The translations under genes were made by a program, and so were the position numbers. Below are positions 1-11,609 of a stretch of 64,000 bases of DNA, piece after piece (position 1 is the first letter of the stretch; each line of letters begins with the position of its first letter). The notes under the pieces are model-generated. The model saw only the letters and a program-made list of their open reading frames with translations. It was not told the DNA's origin and did no database searches. The stretch comes from Acanthochromis polyacanthus (Eukaryota; Chordata; Actinopteri; Pomacentridae). The stretch lies in assembly GCF_021347895.1 (NCBI RefSeq), contig NC_067117.1:38335567-38399566 (forward strand), in the 5' to 3' direction.

Positions 1-443
1 GAAATTGATAACATTGTCCAGAAATGGCATGCCATTCATCTATTCAAATGGAATGAAACCAAAAAACACTGGGCTTCTGGAGTGAGGTTTGGAAATTCAG
101 GGATGCAGCTGGTATCAATCCATTTGAAGAACTTGCCATGGTTGCTGTGTCTATGTAGTCCTTGCCAAACTCATATGCTGAAGTTGAGAGATTATTCGGC
201 CAGATGAGTGTGGTAAAAAGCAAACTTAGAAATCGAATGTCCTTGCAGACCGTGAACTCCATCCTATATGTTTGATATGGTCTGAAGTTGTCTGGTGAGG
301 CTTGCTATGAGCACAAGCTGCCTGACAATGTTTTGCAGCTGTTTGGCACATCAGCTGCTTACTCATTTAAGTCAACTCCATCAGTTGCTGAACCTGCCAT
401 AGAAAACTTTGACCAAAATGAAGATGACCTACTCTTTCTGTGA
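1..443 (+). pseudogene. hAT transposase C-terminal end (degraded)
   Basis: The reading frame around 165-280 gives the hAT C-terminal dimerisation signature, including SYAEVERLFGQMSVVKSKLR followed by NRMSLQTVNSILYV. The family uses this region for transposase dimerisation. The frame runs on through an acidic tail and ends DDLLFL with a TGA at 441-443. It is broken: a TGA follows ILYV, a TAG lies just upstream of SLPNSY, and the upstream part (about 1-150) needs a frame change to stay similar. Only the last roughly 150 codons are in the window and the 5' end lies outside it. The best explanation is an old ZBED/hAT-type transposon copy, not a host gene, because a matching hAT terminus is seen at 7132-7146. 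Confidence 0.75.
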
Positions 444-973
444 GCCAGCACAGCATGCGTGTGTGAAGGGAGGTCTGAAAAAACAAGCAATGAAGCTGAA
501 TTAGGGCCATACCAGTTACCATCATTTTCTGACATTTACAGTATTTTCTATTGTCCTCCGTTGGTAAACTTAGATTCTTAATGTTGTCAAATTAAAAGTG
601 TTGATACAAAATTGTTTTAAAGATGTTCTAGTTATGGCAAAAATGTTCATGTGTTCTATGCCTTGTTGTAGGTTAGATACTAAAGCAAACTTAGAAAAAA
701 GAAAAAAACAAACAAACAAATAAAAACAAACAAAAAAAGTAACTCTGCCAGAGTGTCTTTTTGTGTCACTCTGCCGGTCCCAAGCCCGGATAAAGGAGGA
801 GGGTCTGAAGAGGGGCTTCCAGTGAACGAGGATGTAAGACGCGTTTCCGAGAGGCATGTGAATGTGACTTTTATATATTTATACATTATACTTTTTCAAT
901 TATTTTTGCCGGTGTTAAGCCCTAGCACTACAAGCTTTTATTATATGCAAACTTTTTCCCTCTTTGGAACTCT

Positions 974-1833
974 ATGATGGCAAATCGAGGAAAAAGCGAT
1001 GCTACTAAAACAGGCCGCAGTAAGCCCCGACTATCACCTGAACCACAATCCTCCGATGAGCCAGATGCCAATGCCACTCTGTTACTGAACATGAGGGAGA
1101 TGATGGACGAAATGCGCTCGGATATTCTCAGTAAGTTTGAAACTACCATCTCAACGGCAGTCAAAAGAGAGATTGTGGCGGCTGTAGAGCCATTTGAAAA
1201 CAGACTTGCCTCATACGGTGAATCAATAGCGGACCTCTAGCGCTCGGCTAACACACATGACACGGAGCTGTCCAAACTCTGTGCTAACGTTAGCAAGCTA
1301 ACCACGACTGTCGACTCCCTGTCCAAAAAGTGCGAAGACCTGGAAAGCCGTTCAAGATGGAATAATATATGCCTTGTGGGCCTGCCTGAAGATATGGAGG
1401 GTCCTCGTCCAACCGAATTCACTGCCCAGCTCTTGCAAGACATACTTAGCCTGGACGATAAACCTGTGCTGGACCGGGCTCACCATACTCTACGCACCAA
1501 GCCCAAGGTCCACTCATCATTCGGGTAAACCTGTTTCAAGTCCGGAACCAAATTCTTCGCCGAGCCGGAGAAGCCTCTCCTCTTTCCTACAAGGGCAGGA
1601 GGATCTCGATCTTCCCTGATTTCACCCCAGCAGTGGCTAAGAAGCGGGCTGCTTTTGCCACGGTCAAGAGGTAGCTCCATTCCTGCCCAAACGTAAAGTT
1701 TGGCCTTTTCTACCCGGCAACACTACGCATCACTCTCCCCGGAGGACAGACACACAGGTTTGAAGATCCGACTGTGGCTTTAAAATTCATTGGGGATAAC
1801 CTTAAAAAGGGAGTTACTCCTGAAGCTATTTAG
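974..1833 (+). pseudogene. L1 ORF1 (RNA-binding chaperone), broken
   Basis: The frame from the ATG at 974 gives a charged coiled-coil N-terminus (residues 30-85), stops at a TAG at 1238-1240, then continues as a heptad-rich stretch into the RRM-like core, with RSRWNNICLVGLPEDMEG as its signature. A frame change leads to the C-terminal domain (SYKGRRISIFPDFTPAVAKK, then FYPATLRITLPGG), ending at a TAG at 1831-1833. In the family this protein trimerises and coats L1 RNA. At least one stop and two frameshifts make it non-functional. Confidence 0.75.
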
Positions 1834-2416
1834 CAGACATGTAGCAGACTTTCTATCTTGCCACTATTGTTGTTAGCCTTGAGGTCTGCTATTCACTTTG
1901 CTGGATGCTTTTGACTTCTCAGTGTGGTCAGTGAACTACAGTTTTGATTATTCACTGATTTTGTATTCATGTTTGATTGTTCTTTTTCTTTCTCTCTACT
2001 TGATTCTCTCAATCAATGCGGTTCATTTGAGTGCATGAAAAATTAATGTAAACTATGCCAGTGCAAGTGTCTTTCGGTTATGACTGACTTAATCTTTTTG
2101 AGATGCTACAGGTCTGTCGGTTTGTTTGTTTATTCAACTGTTCAATTTTCTCCTTCTCATTTGCTGCTGTTAAATAAGATTACTTTATGTCTTGAAGTGT
2201 TGGTCAGCTTTAGTAACCTAGCTAAGTCATAAGTACAGTTATTATAGTGTGATTTAACTGATTTATCTTCATGTCACAATTCCATTGCCTAAGTAGTTGT
2301 AGTTCTTTAGTTGGTTTGTGTAGGTTCTCTTATGAGCTACAGTGGTGTGACAGTTTATTCGTTTTGGGAAGTACGGTGCGCGCATCCCATTGTGGGAATG
2401 CTTCTGCCAGAGTTTA

Positions 2417-2458
2417 TGTGTGTGTGTGTGTGTGTGTGTGTGTGGGGGGGGGGGGGGG
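2417..2458 (+). repeat. (TG)n microsatellite followed by a G run
   Basis: About 13 TG dinucleotides run directly into about 15 consecutive G, followed by T-rich (TTTG)n near 2498-2535. It lies between ORF1 and ORF2 of the L1. No coding content; the open frames over it are low complexity. Confidence 0.9.
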
Positions 2459-2635
2459 TTGTTTCTTCTTCTTTCTTTTTTTGCCCTGGTTGTATGTTGT
2501 TTGTTTGTTTGTTTGTTTTGTTGTTTTGTTGTTTTCTTTCCTTTTTTATCATTTCTTTTCCCCCACATCAGTCAAATTTCCACTTCCAAGATGCCTCACA
2601 TCATCGCTTGTACATCGTGCTTCTGATACCTAGCT

Positions 2636-5600
2636 GTGACTCAACCTAGTGGCTCAATATCATCCTTGGGGTGTGCCATTAGATTCACTAGTTTCAATTG
2701 TAATGGGCTCAATAATCCTATAAAACGTAGTAAGATTCTGCACCATCTTTACCATCTTGGTGCCCACATTATTTTTTTGCAAGAGACCCACCTCAGAATC
2801 TCAGATCATTCTAAACTGAAGAGGGGATGGATAGGTCAGATCTATCATTCCTCATTTCAAAGCAAATGTCGGGGGGTGGCCATCTTGATACATAAAGCGG
2901 TCCCTTTCGTACATTCTAGTACCATCTCTGACCCGAATGGTAGGTTTGTCATAGTTGCTGGCCAGATCCATAACACTCGAGTGGTCTTGTCTAATATTTA
3001 TGCTCCTAATTATGACGATGATGCTTTCTTTAAACGCCTTTTTCTAACTCTCCCTGATTTGTCGTCACAACATTTAATACTAGGTGGAGACTTTAATTGC
3101 TGGCTTGACCCTCAGCTAGACCGTTCCTCCTCTAGAACATGTGCTCCATCGAAGTCGGCTAAGGTAATTCGAACTTTTATGGAAGAATATGATGTTACTG
3201 ATACCTGGCATTTTCTAAACCCTACCAAGATGGAGTATTCTTTTATTTCTCATGTCTATCATACTTTCACTCGCATCGACTATTTTTTAGTTGACAAAAG
3301 ACTGCTCTCATCAGTATCTATTTGTAAATATGACGCTATTGTTATTTCTGATCATGCCCCTATTTCTATGAATATATGCTTTAAGGACTTTAACTTTGTC
3401 TCACAACAAATTGATTTATTTGTGAGCTTAAATAAAACACCTGATGTGTCTGCCTCAACCCTATGGGAGGCCTTAAAGGCATATATTAGGGGGGAAATAA
3501 TCTCCTACACTGGGTATGAGAAGAAGCTCAAAAGAGATAAATTAACAAAGCTGACGCAATGTCTATCTGAACTTGACAGATTGTACGCTGTCCACAGAAC
3601 TCCCAAGCTATATAAAGAGCGCCTCTGTCTACAGGCAGAGTTTGATGTCCTGATGACACAACATACGACTGAACTTCTCCTGCAAACAAGGTCCCAGTTC
3701 TATGAACACGGGGATAAGGCTAGCAAACTGTTATCACACCAACTGCGTAAAGCTTCAACATCCCGTGTTATCCCACAAATCCAAACTGACTTGCATATTA
3801 CCACTGAACCCTTAGAAATTAATAATGTTTAAAAATTTTTACATATCTCTCTCTACTCTTCTGATCACGACTCCACTCCTGATTTTTCCAATTTTTTTTG
3901 CAAATTTAGACATTCCCATACTTGACCAATCAGCCGCAGAAGAGTTGGAGAGGCCAATCACTATTGCTGAGCTTAATACAGCTGCATCCTCTCTGCAAAA
4001 TGGCAAAAGTCTCGGGCCAGATGGCTTCCCCTCGGAATTTTTCAAAAAAATTGTGGCACAAACTTGCCCCTTTACTAATGGATGTTTATAATGAATCATT
4101 TGAAATGGGCCGCCCTTCCTCAAACTTTAAATCGAGCCTCCATTTCCCTTCTCCTTAAAAAAGGGCAAGGATCTGTTAGCCTGCACCTCGTATCGTCCGA
4201 TAAGTCTACTGAATGTTGATTTTAAACTGCTATCCAAACTATTAGCGCTGCGCCTAGAAGCCTTTCTCCCCTCTATTATATCTTTGGACCAAACAGGATT
4301 TATTCGAAATAGGCATTCTTTTTCTAACCTTAGACGTTTGTTCAATGTACTTTATAATTCCTCCTTTTCAAACACTCATAAAGCTGTAATATCGTTAGAT
4401 GCCGAAAAAGCATTTGACAGAGTTGAGTGGGATTACCTCTTTTATACCTTGGAAAAATTTGGTTTTAAAAATAATTTTATTTCATGGATTAAGTTGCTAT
4501 ATTCAGCCCCTCAAGCCTCAGTCAGAACAAATAATATTCAGTCAGACTATTTCCATCTTTATCGCTCTACCAGACAGGGCTGCCCCTTGAGCCCTCCATT
4601 ATTCGCAATCGCTATCGAACCTCTTTCGATAGCTCTTCGGGCTAACCCTCTCATTACAGGTATAGTCAGAAACGATACAGAGCTGAGAGTTTCCCTTTAT
4701 GCAGATGACCTCCTTTTATATGTTTCACATTTATCTGTCTCAGTCCCTGCTTCTCTTGCCACCCTGCATTCATTTGGTCAAATATTGGGATATAAATTAA
4801 ACTGAAACAAAAGTGAAATATTTCCCATTAACTCTGCTGGCAAGATATACCCGCTGGAAAACCTCCCCTTTAAAGTTGCACATTGTAGTTTTGAATATCT
4901 CGGGATCCATGTTACTAATAAGTTTGAGGACCTGTACAAAGCCAACTTTAGCGTCCTATTGACCCAAATACAGAAAGACTTTGAACGGTGGTCTCTGCTG
5001 AATTTATCTTTGATTGCGCGCGTCAACTCGGTTAAAATGAATACACTCCCAAGACTCTCCTACTTGTTCCAGTGTATACCACTTTTTCTCCCTGGGTCCT
5101 TTATCCGTCAACTAGATAGCCTAGTTTCTGAATTTATTTGGAATAAGAAGGTCCCTAGATTGCGCAAACAGTGTTTGCAAAGGCCAAGGCCACTTGTTGG
5201 ACTGGCCCTGCCAGACTTTAGGTTTTATTATTGGGCCACCAATATTAGGATTCTTAAATATTGGCTCCAATATGAATCTATTGATATACCCCCAGCCTGG
5301 CTAGTAATGGAGGCAGGTTCAGTAAATCCTGTCTCTCTGAAAGCCTTGGTGCACTCCCCTATCCTCTCCACTTCAGTTCCTTATACCAAAAATGTGATTG
5401 TTAAGTCCACACTTAGAATCTGGGTCCAATTTAGGCGCCACTTTGGCCTTCAGACTTTTTCAATTTATGCACCTCTGGCAGCTAACCATGCTTTTGCTCC
5501 TTCCCTCTTAGATAGTGTTTTCCTTAGGTGGGCTAAGTTGGGTATTGATAACTTTAAAGATCTTTATATTGATAACGTCTTCGCTTCCTTTCAGCAATTA

Positions 5601-6398
5601 TCAGACAAATTCACACTACCAAAACATCATTTCTTTAGATATTTGCAAGTCAGAAGCTTTGCTCATAACACATTTCCTAGCTTTCCAAATTGCCCTCCTG
5701 ACTCAGCTTTAGATGACTTCCTGACACCAATTCCTACTCTTAAAGGCTCTATCTCTTATATTTATAATCAAATTAATCTTTTACACCCAGAATCTCTTGG
5801 CTTAATAAGGTCACTTTGGGAGGATGATTTGGGGATGGCGTTGCCAGATGATGTTTGGACAGAGATTTTAAGACGGGTACATAAATCTTCTATCTGTGCA
5901 AGACATTCTCTCATTCAATGCAAAATTGTACACCGTACCTATTACACTAAGGCACGATTGGCTAAAATTTATGATGGTGTTTCACCGATCTGTGATAAGT
6001 GTCAGCAATCACCTGCAAACTTAATGCACATGCTCTGGCTTTGTCCCTCTCTGTACAATTATTGGACTGAAATCTTTAATACTCTATCAGAGGTAGTTGG
6101 GGAAAAAATTATGCCTGCCATTAGTGCACTATTTGGGGTTTCTCCTCCTTCCTTTTCTAAGTCAAAAGGGGATGTATTTGCTTTTGCCACCCCATTAGCT
6201 AGAAGGCTTATTGTAATGAACTGGAGATCAACGACACCTCCCTGTCATAGCCATTGGATTAGAGATATTCTTTATTTTCTTAAATTGGAAAAAAAAATCA
6301 GATTTGTATTAATCAGCTGCTCCAGTAAATTTGGGAAACTGTGGGATCCTTTCCTTCAATTTGTCAAGAAGACAGATCTTTCACTCACCCCTGGTTGA
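2636..6398 (+). pseudogene. L1 ORF2: endonuclease and reverse transcriptase, broken
   Basis: The N-terminal part (2636-3832) is an APE-type endonuclease: FTSFNCNGLNNPIKRSKI, FLQETHL, NIYAPNYDDD, LGGDFNCWLDP and ISDHAPIS are its motifs. The reverse transcriptase follows, with LDQTGFIRNRHSFSN, DAEKAFDRVEWDYL, TRQGCPLSPPLFAIAIEP and the catalytic YADDLLLY (about 4700). The long C-terminal part ends with a zinc-knuckle-like CDKCQQSPANLMHMLWLC (about 5990-6050). Damage: a frame change near 3825, another at an A run near 4041, a return near 4130, and a TGA at 4803-4805 after GYKLN. No ATG opens the first frame; a TTG before GCAIRFTSF probably replaces the original start. Family role: nicking of target DNA and target-primed reverse transcription. 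Confidence 0.88.
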
Positions 6399-6735
6399 CA
6401 TAAAGGTTGTCGTTTTTTATGCTGTTTCGGTTTGGGGAGAATTATGTGCCACTTCTTAGACTTGCGATGATGTACTGATCTATACCAGACTGATGTGACT
6501 GTGTGGTAGTTGTTGTTTCCTTTTTTTTTCTTTTTTTAAAAATTTATACTATTTTATTTTTATTCTCTTTTGTTTTTAGTACTGCAAGAGATGTTTGGGT
6601 ATGCACCAATATGTTAGTAATCATTCTCTTGACCTCTTGTTTTTCTTAAGAAAAATGTATAATTATTACTGTGCAATTGTCTTGATGCATTTTTATACGT
6701 TTGCAAAACCCAATAAAAAAAGTTTGGAAAAAAAA
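6399..6735 (+). other. L1 3' untranslated region and A-rich tail
   Basis: T-rich non-coding stretch after the ORF2 stop, with AATAAA about 20 bases before an A8 tail ending at 6735. No gene. Confidence 0.7.
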
Positions 6736-7146
6736 GAGGAGGGTGTGATGTAGAGCTAGCAGTTCCACCCCACATAAGTCTTTTGATTAAATTTGATATT
6801 CTAACATTTAACAATACAGAATAAAATTGATTCACATAATGAGCGTCAAGACAAAGCGTCAGTCATGACATTATTTTGAGAAGTAATGGCCTATATCACT
6901 GGCAAAAATTTTAAAAAAGCAAAAAAACTACCCAAGAATCAACAAAAAAAATAGTTCATTTGTAGTTCTAAACATATTTGAGGCGTTTTTTACTCATTTT
7001 TTTTGTCTCTCCTGAGACGTTATTCCTCTCTCCTCTCGTCCATTACAATTAACTATGCAACTTAGGCGATGACGTCATCTAGCGATTTCTAGCGACTTTT
7101 AGGACAGCCAATAGCGACTTTCCTTACTGAGGAGTTGGCAACACTG

Positions 7147-7563
7147 CTTCTATCTAGAATTAAAACAAATGTTACTATGATCATCCCTGGCCACTTGTCT
7201 ACATATTCTGACCTGAGGTTGTCAAATATCATTAACTTGAATGGTTTGTCAATAACAGTCACTGTAGTTATGCCAGTTTATTTTAAGGCTACTGAGACAT
7301 TAATGTCAAGTAAAATTTACTGCCCAACACACATTAGACAGAACTACATGAGTAGGAAATCACCACTTTCCTAGTTTTAATGAGCTATCACAGTCTGCTT
7401 CAGTCAATTTAATGGACAACAAAAATAGTGTTTGCAGCTGAAAGAGTAATTCAACGTTAACAGTAACAACACACTGAAAATCGTTTTTTAGTCAATAAAT
7501 AAGCCAAACATAAATCTGTTAGGTTGTACAATAACTACGTATGTAAAATTTGCATACTAAATC
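7147..7563. other. Unassigned DNA between hAT and Gypsy
   Basis: AT-rich, with no convincing reading frame, repeat or RNA gene that I can see. It ends at the left TSD of the Gypsy element. Confidence 0.5.
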
Positions 7564-7568
7564 CTCTG

Positions 7569-7698
7569 TGTCGTGTTGTGCCAAATAAAACAGTCTTTTA
7601 GTTCTCTTTTATTTTGCACATGTTCATTCTTCATGCTTTCTGTTCTGTTCTCTCGGTCTGCGTTCTGGCGATAACTCATTAACATAAACAATACTACA
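7569..7698 (-). repeat. 3' LTR of the Gypsy element (130 bp)
   Basis: Closely matches 20643-20784. Preceded by TSD CTCTG at 7564-7568. On the minus strand it starts TGTAGTATTG and ends CACGACA. A polypurine tract (minus strand AAAGGAGGAAAA, plus 7699-7710) lies just inside it. Confidence 0.9.
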
Positions 7699-7714
7699 TT
7701 TTCCTCCTTTGCTT

Positions 7715-8757
7715 AGACTAAAAGCCATCTGACCCAGCATCCTACAGACCAATCTCTCTTATCAATGTTGATGCAAAAATATTAGCGAAAGTATTGAGTC
7801 TAAGATTAGAATCTATTATAAGAATATTAATTAAACATGATCAAACTGGATTTATAAAAGAAAGGAACTCGTTTCATAACGTACGAAGACTCCTTAACAT
7901 CATACAGTATGCTAAAAATACAGATACTAAGGGTCTGATTGTGTCTTTGGATTCACTAATAGCATTTGACAGAGTCGAGTGGACATATCTATTTTATACA
8001 ATGGAGAAGTTCCAGGTAGGCAATAAATTCATAGATTGGGTTAAATTATTATATTCTTCCCCAAAAGCAGCAGTGATCACAAATTCACAGTTGCTCAAAT
8101 ATGTTCTCCCTGCAGCGTGGAACACGACAGGGATGTCCTTTGAGCCCTCTCCTGTTCGCGCTGGCTATTGAACCATTCGCGGAGCTTATCAGGACCTCTG
8201 CAAATGTAAGGGGATTTACTTTGGAAGGTGCTGTACACAAAATCTCGTTGTACGCAGATGATGTTTTATTGTATGTAACTCAAATAGATGACAGCATTCC
8301 TCAACTGCTCGATCATTTAAAGCAATTTGGGCATATATCAGGCTTCAAAGTGAATCTGTCAAAAACAGAAACAATGCCAATAGGTGCCCTTACAGGTTCT
8401 GATCCACCCAATGGATTTCCTTTTAAATGGGCGAGCAAGGAGATAACTTACCTTGGAGTAAAGGTTGGGCCCAACCTCGAAAAACTATTAGAATTAAATT
8501 TGAATCCAATATTGTTGCAAATAAGAGAGAATTTGGACAGATGGAAATCGTTGCCTGTATCTTGGTTGGGGAGAATAAGCATTCTCAAGATGAATATTCT
8601 CCCGCGACTTATGTACCCTTTACAGATGTTACCAAATTCAATTCCAAATTCTTGGTTCTCAAAGGTGGAAAAAATGTTTAATCATTATATTTGGCAAGGG
8701 AAAAAGGTAAGGATGAAAATGAGCAAATTGCAGGGAAACAAAGATCGGGCAGGTCAA
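7715..8757 (+). pseudogene. L1-type reverse transcriptase fragment
   Basis: It begins PSDPASYRPISLINVDAKIL and continues through HDQTGFIKERNSFHNVRRL, FDRVEWTYLFYTMEKF, TRQGCPLSPLLFALAIEP and YADDVLLYVTQ to YIWQGKKVRMKMSKLQ, the fingers, palm and thumb of an L1 ORF2. One frame change lies near 8100. It lacks endonuclease, C-terminus, 3' UTR and A-tail, so it is a fragment at both ends. It is not the same copy as the L1 at 805-6735 (diverged sequence). It sits exactly where the second half of the Gypsy integrase should be. Confidence 0.8.
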
Positions 8758-9554
8758 GCTAGAAATGAACTGTAGTAATCAATCACAGCAAGGATGTACT
8801 TGTTTTGGATAGGTCCTACCTGATCAATTCCTATCTTAGTCCATGGTCTCGGCGGCAACTCAACTGGTTGAAGGGGTTGATCTTCATGTAATGGCTGGTT
8901 AAGCACACAGGCGGAGCAGTTTCTTATCAGTCTTTCTACATCCAGGTCCATGTTAGGCCAATAGAATTTGCTCCTCAGATATTGTTTTGTACGGACCACT
9001 CCTTGATGAGTCTCGTGTCCAATTTGCAGTGATCGTTTCACCATTGCTTTTGGTAACACTATCCTGTGTCCTCTCAGCACAAGTCCATCAAACGTGCACA
9101 ATTCTCCAGCACATCTGTGGTAAGGCTGTAATTCCTCTGGAATTGGATTCGGCCAATTTCCTGTCTCCACAATTGATTTCAGTTCTTCCAGTGTATCGTC
9201 TTCCATAGTTTTCTGTTTTATGTCGGCAAGGTTCATGGCTTGTACTTCCTGCATCGTCACCGATAAGACTTTGTCCATATACTTTTCCACATAATCACTG
9301 TGCTCTGTCTCTGGCAAAGGAAGTCGCGAGAGTGAATCTGCAACATTGGACTTCTCAACTATGTGTTCTATCTTGTAATCGTATGGTTGTAGTCTTAAGC
9401 CAAGTCTCTGTATGCGTGGTGGTGAGAGTGTGGCTTTCTCTGGATTGAACATGTAAATGAGGGGCTTATGGTCTGTTTGCAGAGTAAACTTGCCTCCCCA
9501 TAGGTATGTTCTGAAATGTTCCACAGCCCACACACATCCTAGAGCCTCTCGTTC
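8758..9554 (-). pseudogene. Gypsy pol: RNase H end and integrase N-terminal half
   Basis: Minus-strand frame REALGCVWAVEHFRTYLWGG, then TDHKPLIYMF (RNase H), followed by the integrase zinc-binding domain (H-x3-H in GHETHQGVVRTKQ, then CSACV) and the start of the catalytic core (KIGIDQVGP, then VIDYYSSF). It stops abruptly at SSFLA: the rest of the core, including the second Asp and the Glu, and the C-terminal domain are missing and replaced by L1 DNA. In the family integrase inserts the cDNA into host chromosomes. This copy cannot. Confidence 0.85.
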
Positions 9555-9559
9555 GATTA

Positions 9560-9795
9560 AAATGGTAAATGGTTGTATTTATATAGCGCTTTTCATGATG
9601 ATATGCCACATTTACCCATTCACACACTGATGGCAGGAGCTGCCATGCAAGGTGCTAACCACAACCCATCAGGAGCAAATAGGGGTTCAGTGTCTTGCTC
9701 AGGGACACCTCGACATGAGCACGACAGGCCAAGGATCGAACCGGCAACCTTCTAGTTACAAGACAGCCACTCTACCCACTGAGCCATGCTGCCCC
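9560..9795 (-). mobile_element. tRNA-derived SINE
   Basis: Read on the minus strand it begins GGGGCAGCATGGCTCAGTGG and contains an A-box-like TGGCTCAGTGGGTAGAG and a B-box-like GGTTCGATCC at tRNA-like spacing. The far end (plus-strand left) is a short repeat built on AAATGGT. The pol frame resumes on both sides (HYSLI on the right, IEREALG on the left). The short duplicate GATTA lies at 9555-9559 and 9809-9813; between the SINE head and the second copy there is an extra ATTAGTGAAT, itself repeated. It splits the Gypsy RNase H. Confidence 0.75.
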
Positions 9796-10097
9796 ATTAT
9801 TAGTGAATGATTAGTGAATAATGACGTTCTGTTGGGCTCAACGAACGACTTGCATAGGCTATCGGCTTGTTCTGTCCATCAGATTGAGTCTGTAATAAAA
9901 CAGCACCAAGTCCAACTGGACTTGCATCACTAATGACCACTGTTGGTGCTCCCAGTTTAAAGTATGCCAAACAAGGCTCACTCACCAATGCTTCTTTCAT
10001 AGCTTGGAATGATCGTTCTGTTTCGCTTGTCCACTCCCATTCCTGTCCTTTCCTGGTCAGTTTCCGTAGTGGTTCCGATAAGTTTGCATAGTTTGGT
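9796..10097 (-). pseudogene. Gypsy pol: connection to RNase H segment
   Basis: Minus-strand frame ANLSEPLRKLTRKGQEWEWT, then SFQAMKEALVSEPCLAYF and the RNase H start VVISDASPVGLGAVLLQT with PIAYASRSLSPTERHYSLI. The Asp of SDASP is the usual first RNase H residue. The segment lies between the SINE and the 9-bp-TSD element and joins in frame to the neighbouring pol segments once both insertions are ignored. Confidence 0.82.
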
Positions 10098-10663
10098 TAG
10101 CCTAGAAAAGCTAGACCCATGTTTCTGACGGCACAAGGGTCGAGGGAGGCGGGCTGAAAGGTTGTCTTTCAAATCACTCTGCAGCAATTGGGTAGGTATA
10201 CAACCAATCAACGCAACGAATAGGCTGACGTAGTTCCGAGAGCACCGGCGGATTGTGGCTAAGTCCCATTAGCTTCCCAACCAGCAGAGCCGCGGAGCCA
10301 ACTGGTATATTAAGGATTTGCCATATCCCGTCGGCATAAGTCCAAATACGTCTTTCTTCTCAATGAAACACTTCAGTGCCGTCCTTTGTTTATCTTTCCA
10401 GTTGAATTTTAGCTTCAAATCTTTAAGGGGTGTGGCCAAAGCCGAGTCGAAAGATAACTGTTTATTGTGCGCTGGTTGTTTCTGTCAGAATCGTCACGCC
10501 TCTGTCGTCACTTCGTTACGCCCGCCTTCTGACTCTACACTTCATGGTGATTGGTCCGGCCAGTTTTAGGAGAATCCAGCCTCGAGCCTTATGGAGGGTA
10601 ACTAGACTCACCCTGGCAGAGAATTAAATTCGTTGCCGTGGGTTGTCTTGCGCGGCTAGGCTA
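10098..10663. mobile_element. Non-autonomous DNA transposon, unclassified, 9-bp TSD
   Basis: The insert starts TAGCCTAG and ends CTAGGCTA (perfect 8-bp terminal inverts, looser beyond). It is flanked by the 9-bp direct repeat TAGTTTGGT (10089-10097, 10664-10672). The duplicated bases encode part of the Gypsy pol frame, and removing the insert restores PNY-ANLSEPL. No transposase frame is present. A 9-bp TSD suggests a Mutator-like element, but an 8-bp reading (hAT/P) is possible if the end is shifted by one base. Confidence 0.8.
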
Positions 10664-10672
10664 TAGTTTGGT

Positions 10673-11609
10673 ATGAATTTCATCAGAAATCCACAAGTGC
10701 CTAGGAATGAGTGGAGTAACTGCACATTGTCAGGTCTGGGTGCTTTGCAGACTGCTTCAACATTTCTAGGGTCCGGTTTGATTCCTTCTGCAGTTATCAA
10801 ATGTCCAAGTATCTCAATCTGTTGTAGTCCAAAGATGCATTTGTCTTTGTTGAGGGTTAAACCTCTGCTTTCAAATCTCTGAAAGACTTTTCTCAGTCTC
10901 TGTTCAAGTTGGTCATCGTTTTCTCCAAAGACCACAACATCATCCATGTAGCAGACAGTGCAAGGCATTCCACATAACATAGAATCCATAGCCTTTTGGA
11001 ATGCTTCAGGTGCACTTGACAATCCAAAGGGAACTTTCTTGAATCAGTAGCATCCCCTATGTGTGATGAATGTTGTCAAGGGTCTGGACTCTGGAGCTAA
11101 ATCACACTGCCAAAATCCTTTTCTGGCGTCCAGCTTAGCAAACACTTTTCTCCCTGAACTGCTTGTAAGATGCTATCTACGGTTGGTACAGGGTGTCTTT
11201 CCCTGATCACTACTTTATTTACTTCTCTGAGGCCTGCACATAGTCTTCCCTCTTCTGTGTCTTTCTTGGGTACCATAAGAATATTTGAAACCCATTCTGA
11301 ACCTTCATTCACTTCCTCGATTATGTCTTGTTCAAGCATCTTGTCTAGCTCCTGGTTTACAGCTTTTATCATTGGATAAGGGACTCTCCTTAAACGCTGT
11401 GCTACAGGTGAGACTTTTTCAACAACTGTAACCTTGTGGCTGTAACCTTTGATCTGACCTAGTCCTTTAAAAACTAGAGGAAACTCTTTGACAAGTTCAT
11501 TAAATCTTTCAGTCTGTCCCACAGTGTTCACCTTTTCTCCTGTGTTAAGTATCTTCAGGTCAAAGCTTGTTTTTCTGCCAAGCAGTGCTTCTACATTTCC
11601 TTCTGACAT
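10673..11609 (-). pseudogene. Gypsy pol: reverse transcriptase
   Basis: Minus-strand motifs in order: [91 protein letters not shown], the catalytic YMDDVVVFG (about 10930) and LGHLITAEGIKPDPRN. A one-base frame change lies near 11140 and a TGA follows THRGCY near 11050. The rest is open, so damage is moderate. The role in the family is copying element RNA to cDNA within the particle. Confidence 0.9.

Larger units (their letters stand above)
805..6735 (+). mobile_element. L1-clade LINE, nearly full length
   Basis: ORF1 and ORF2 remnants in the right order, a 3' untranslated region and an A-rich tail (about 6708-6735, with AATAAAAAAAG) define an L1-type non-LTR retrotransposon. A 9-bp direct repeat GAGGAGGGT occurs at 796-804 and again directly after the tail at 6736-6744; I read this as the TSD. 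That leaves about 170 bp of 5' untranslated region before ORF1, consistent with a nearly complete copy of about 5.9 kb. The short TSD is a weak point, because the left flank resembles a common fish repeat. Confidence 0.7.
1..7146 (+). mobile_element. hAT DNA transposon, 3' part, interrupted by an L1
   Basis: The element runs in from beyond the left edge. Its right terminus reads GAGTTGGCAACACTG, ending at 7146; the inverse, CAGTGTTGCCAACTC, is the style of end seen in fish hAT elements. Subterminal GCGACTTT motifs (about 7090-7125) are also typical. The span 444-795 looks like its 3' untranslated part and 6745-7146 is its 3' end; the L1 sits between. The TSD cannot be tested because the left end is absent. 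Confidence 0.55.
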
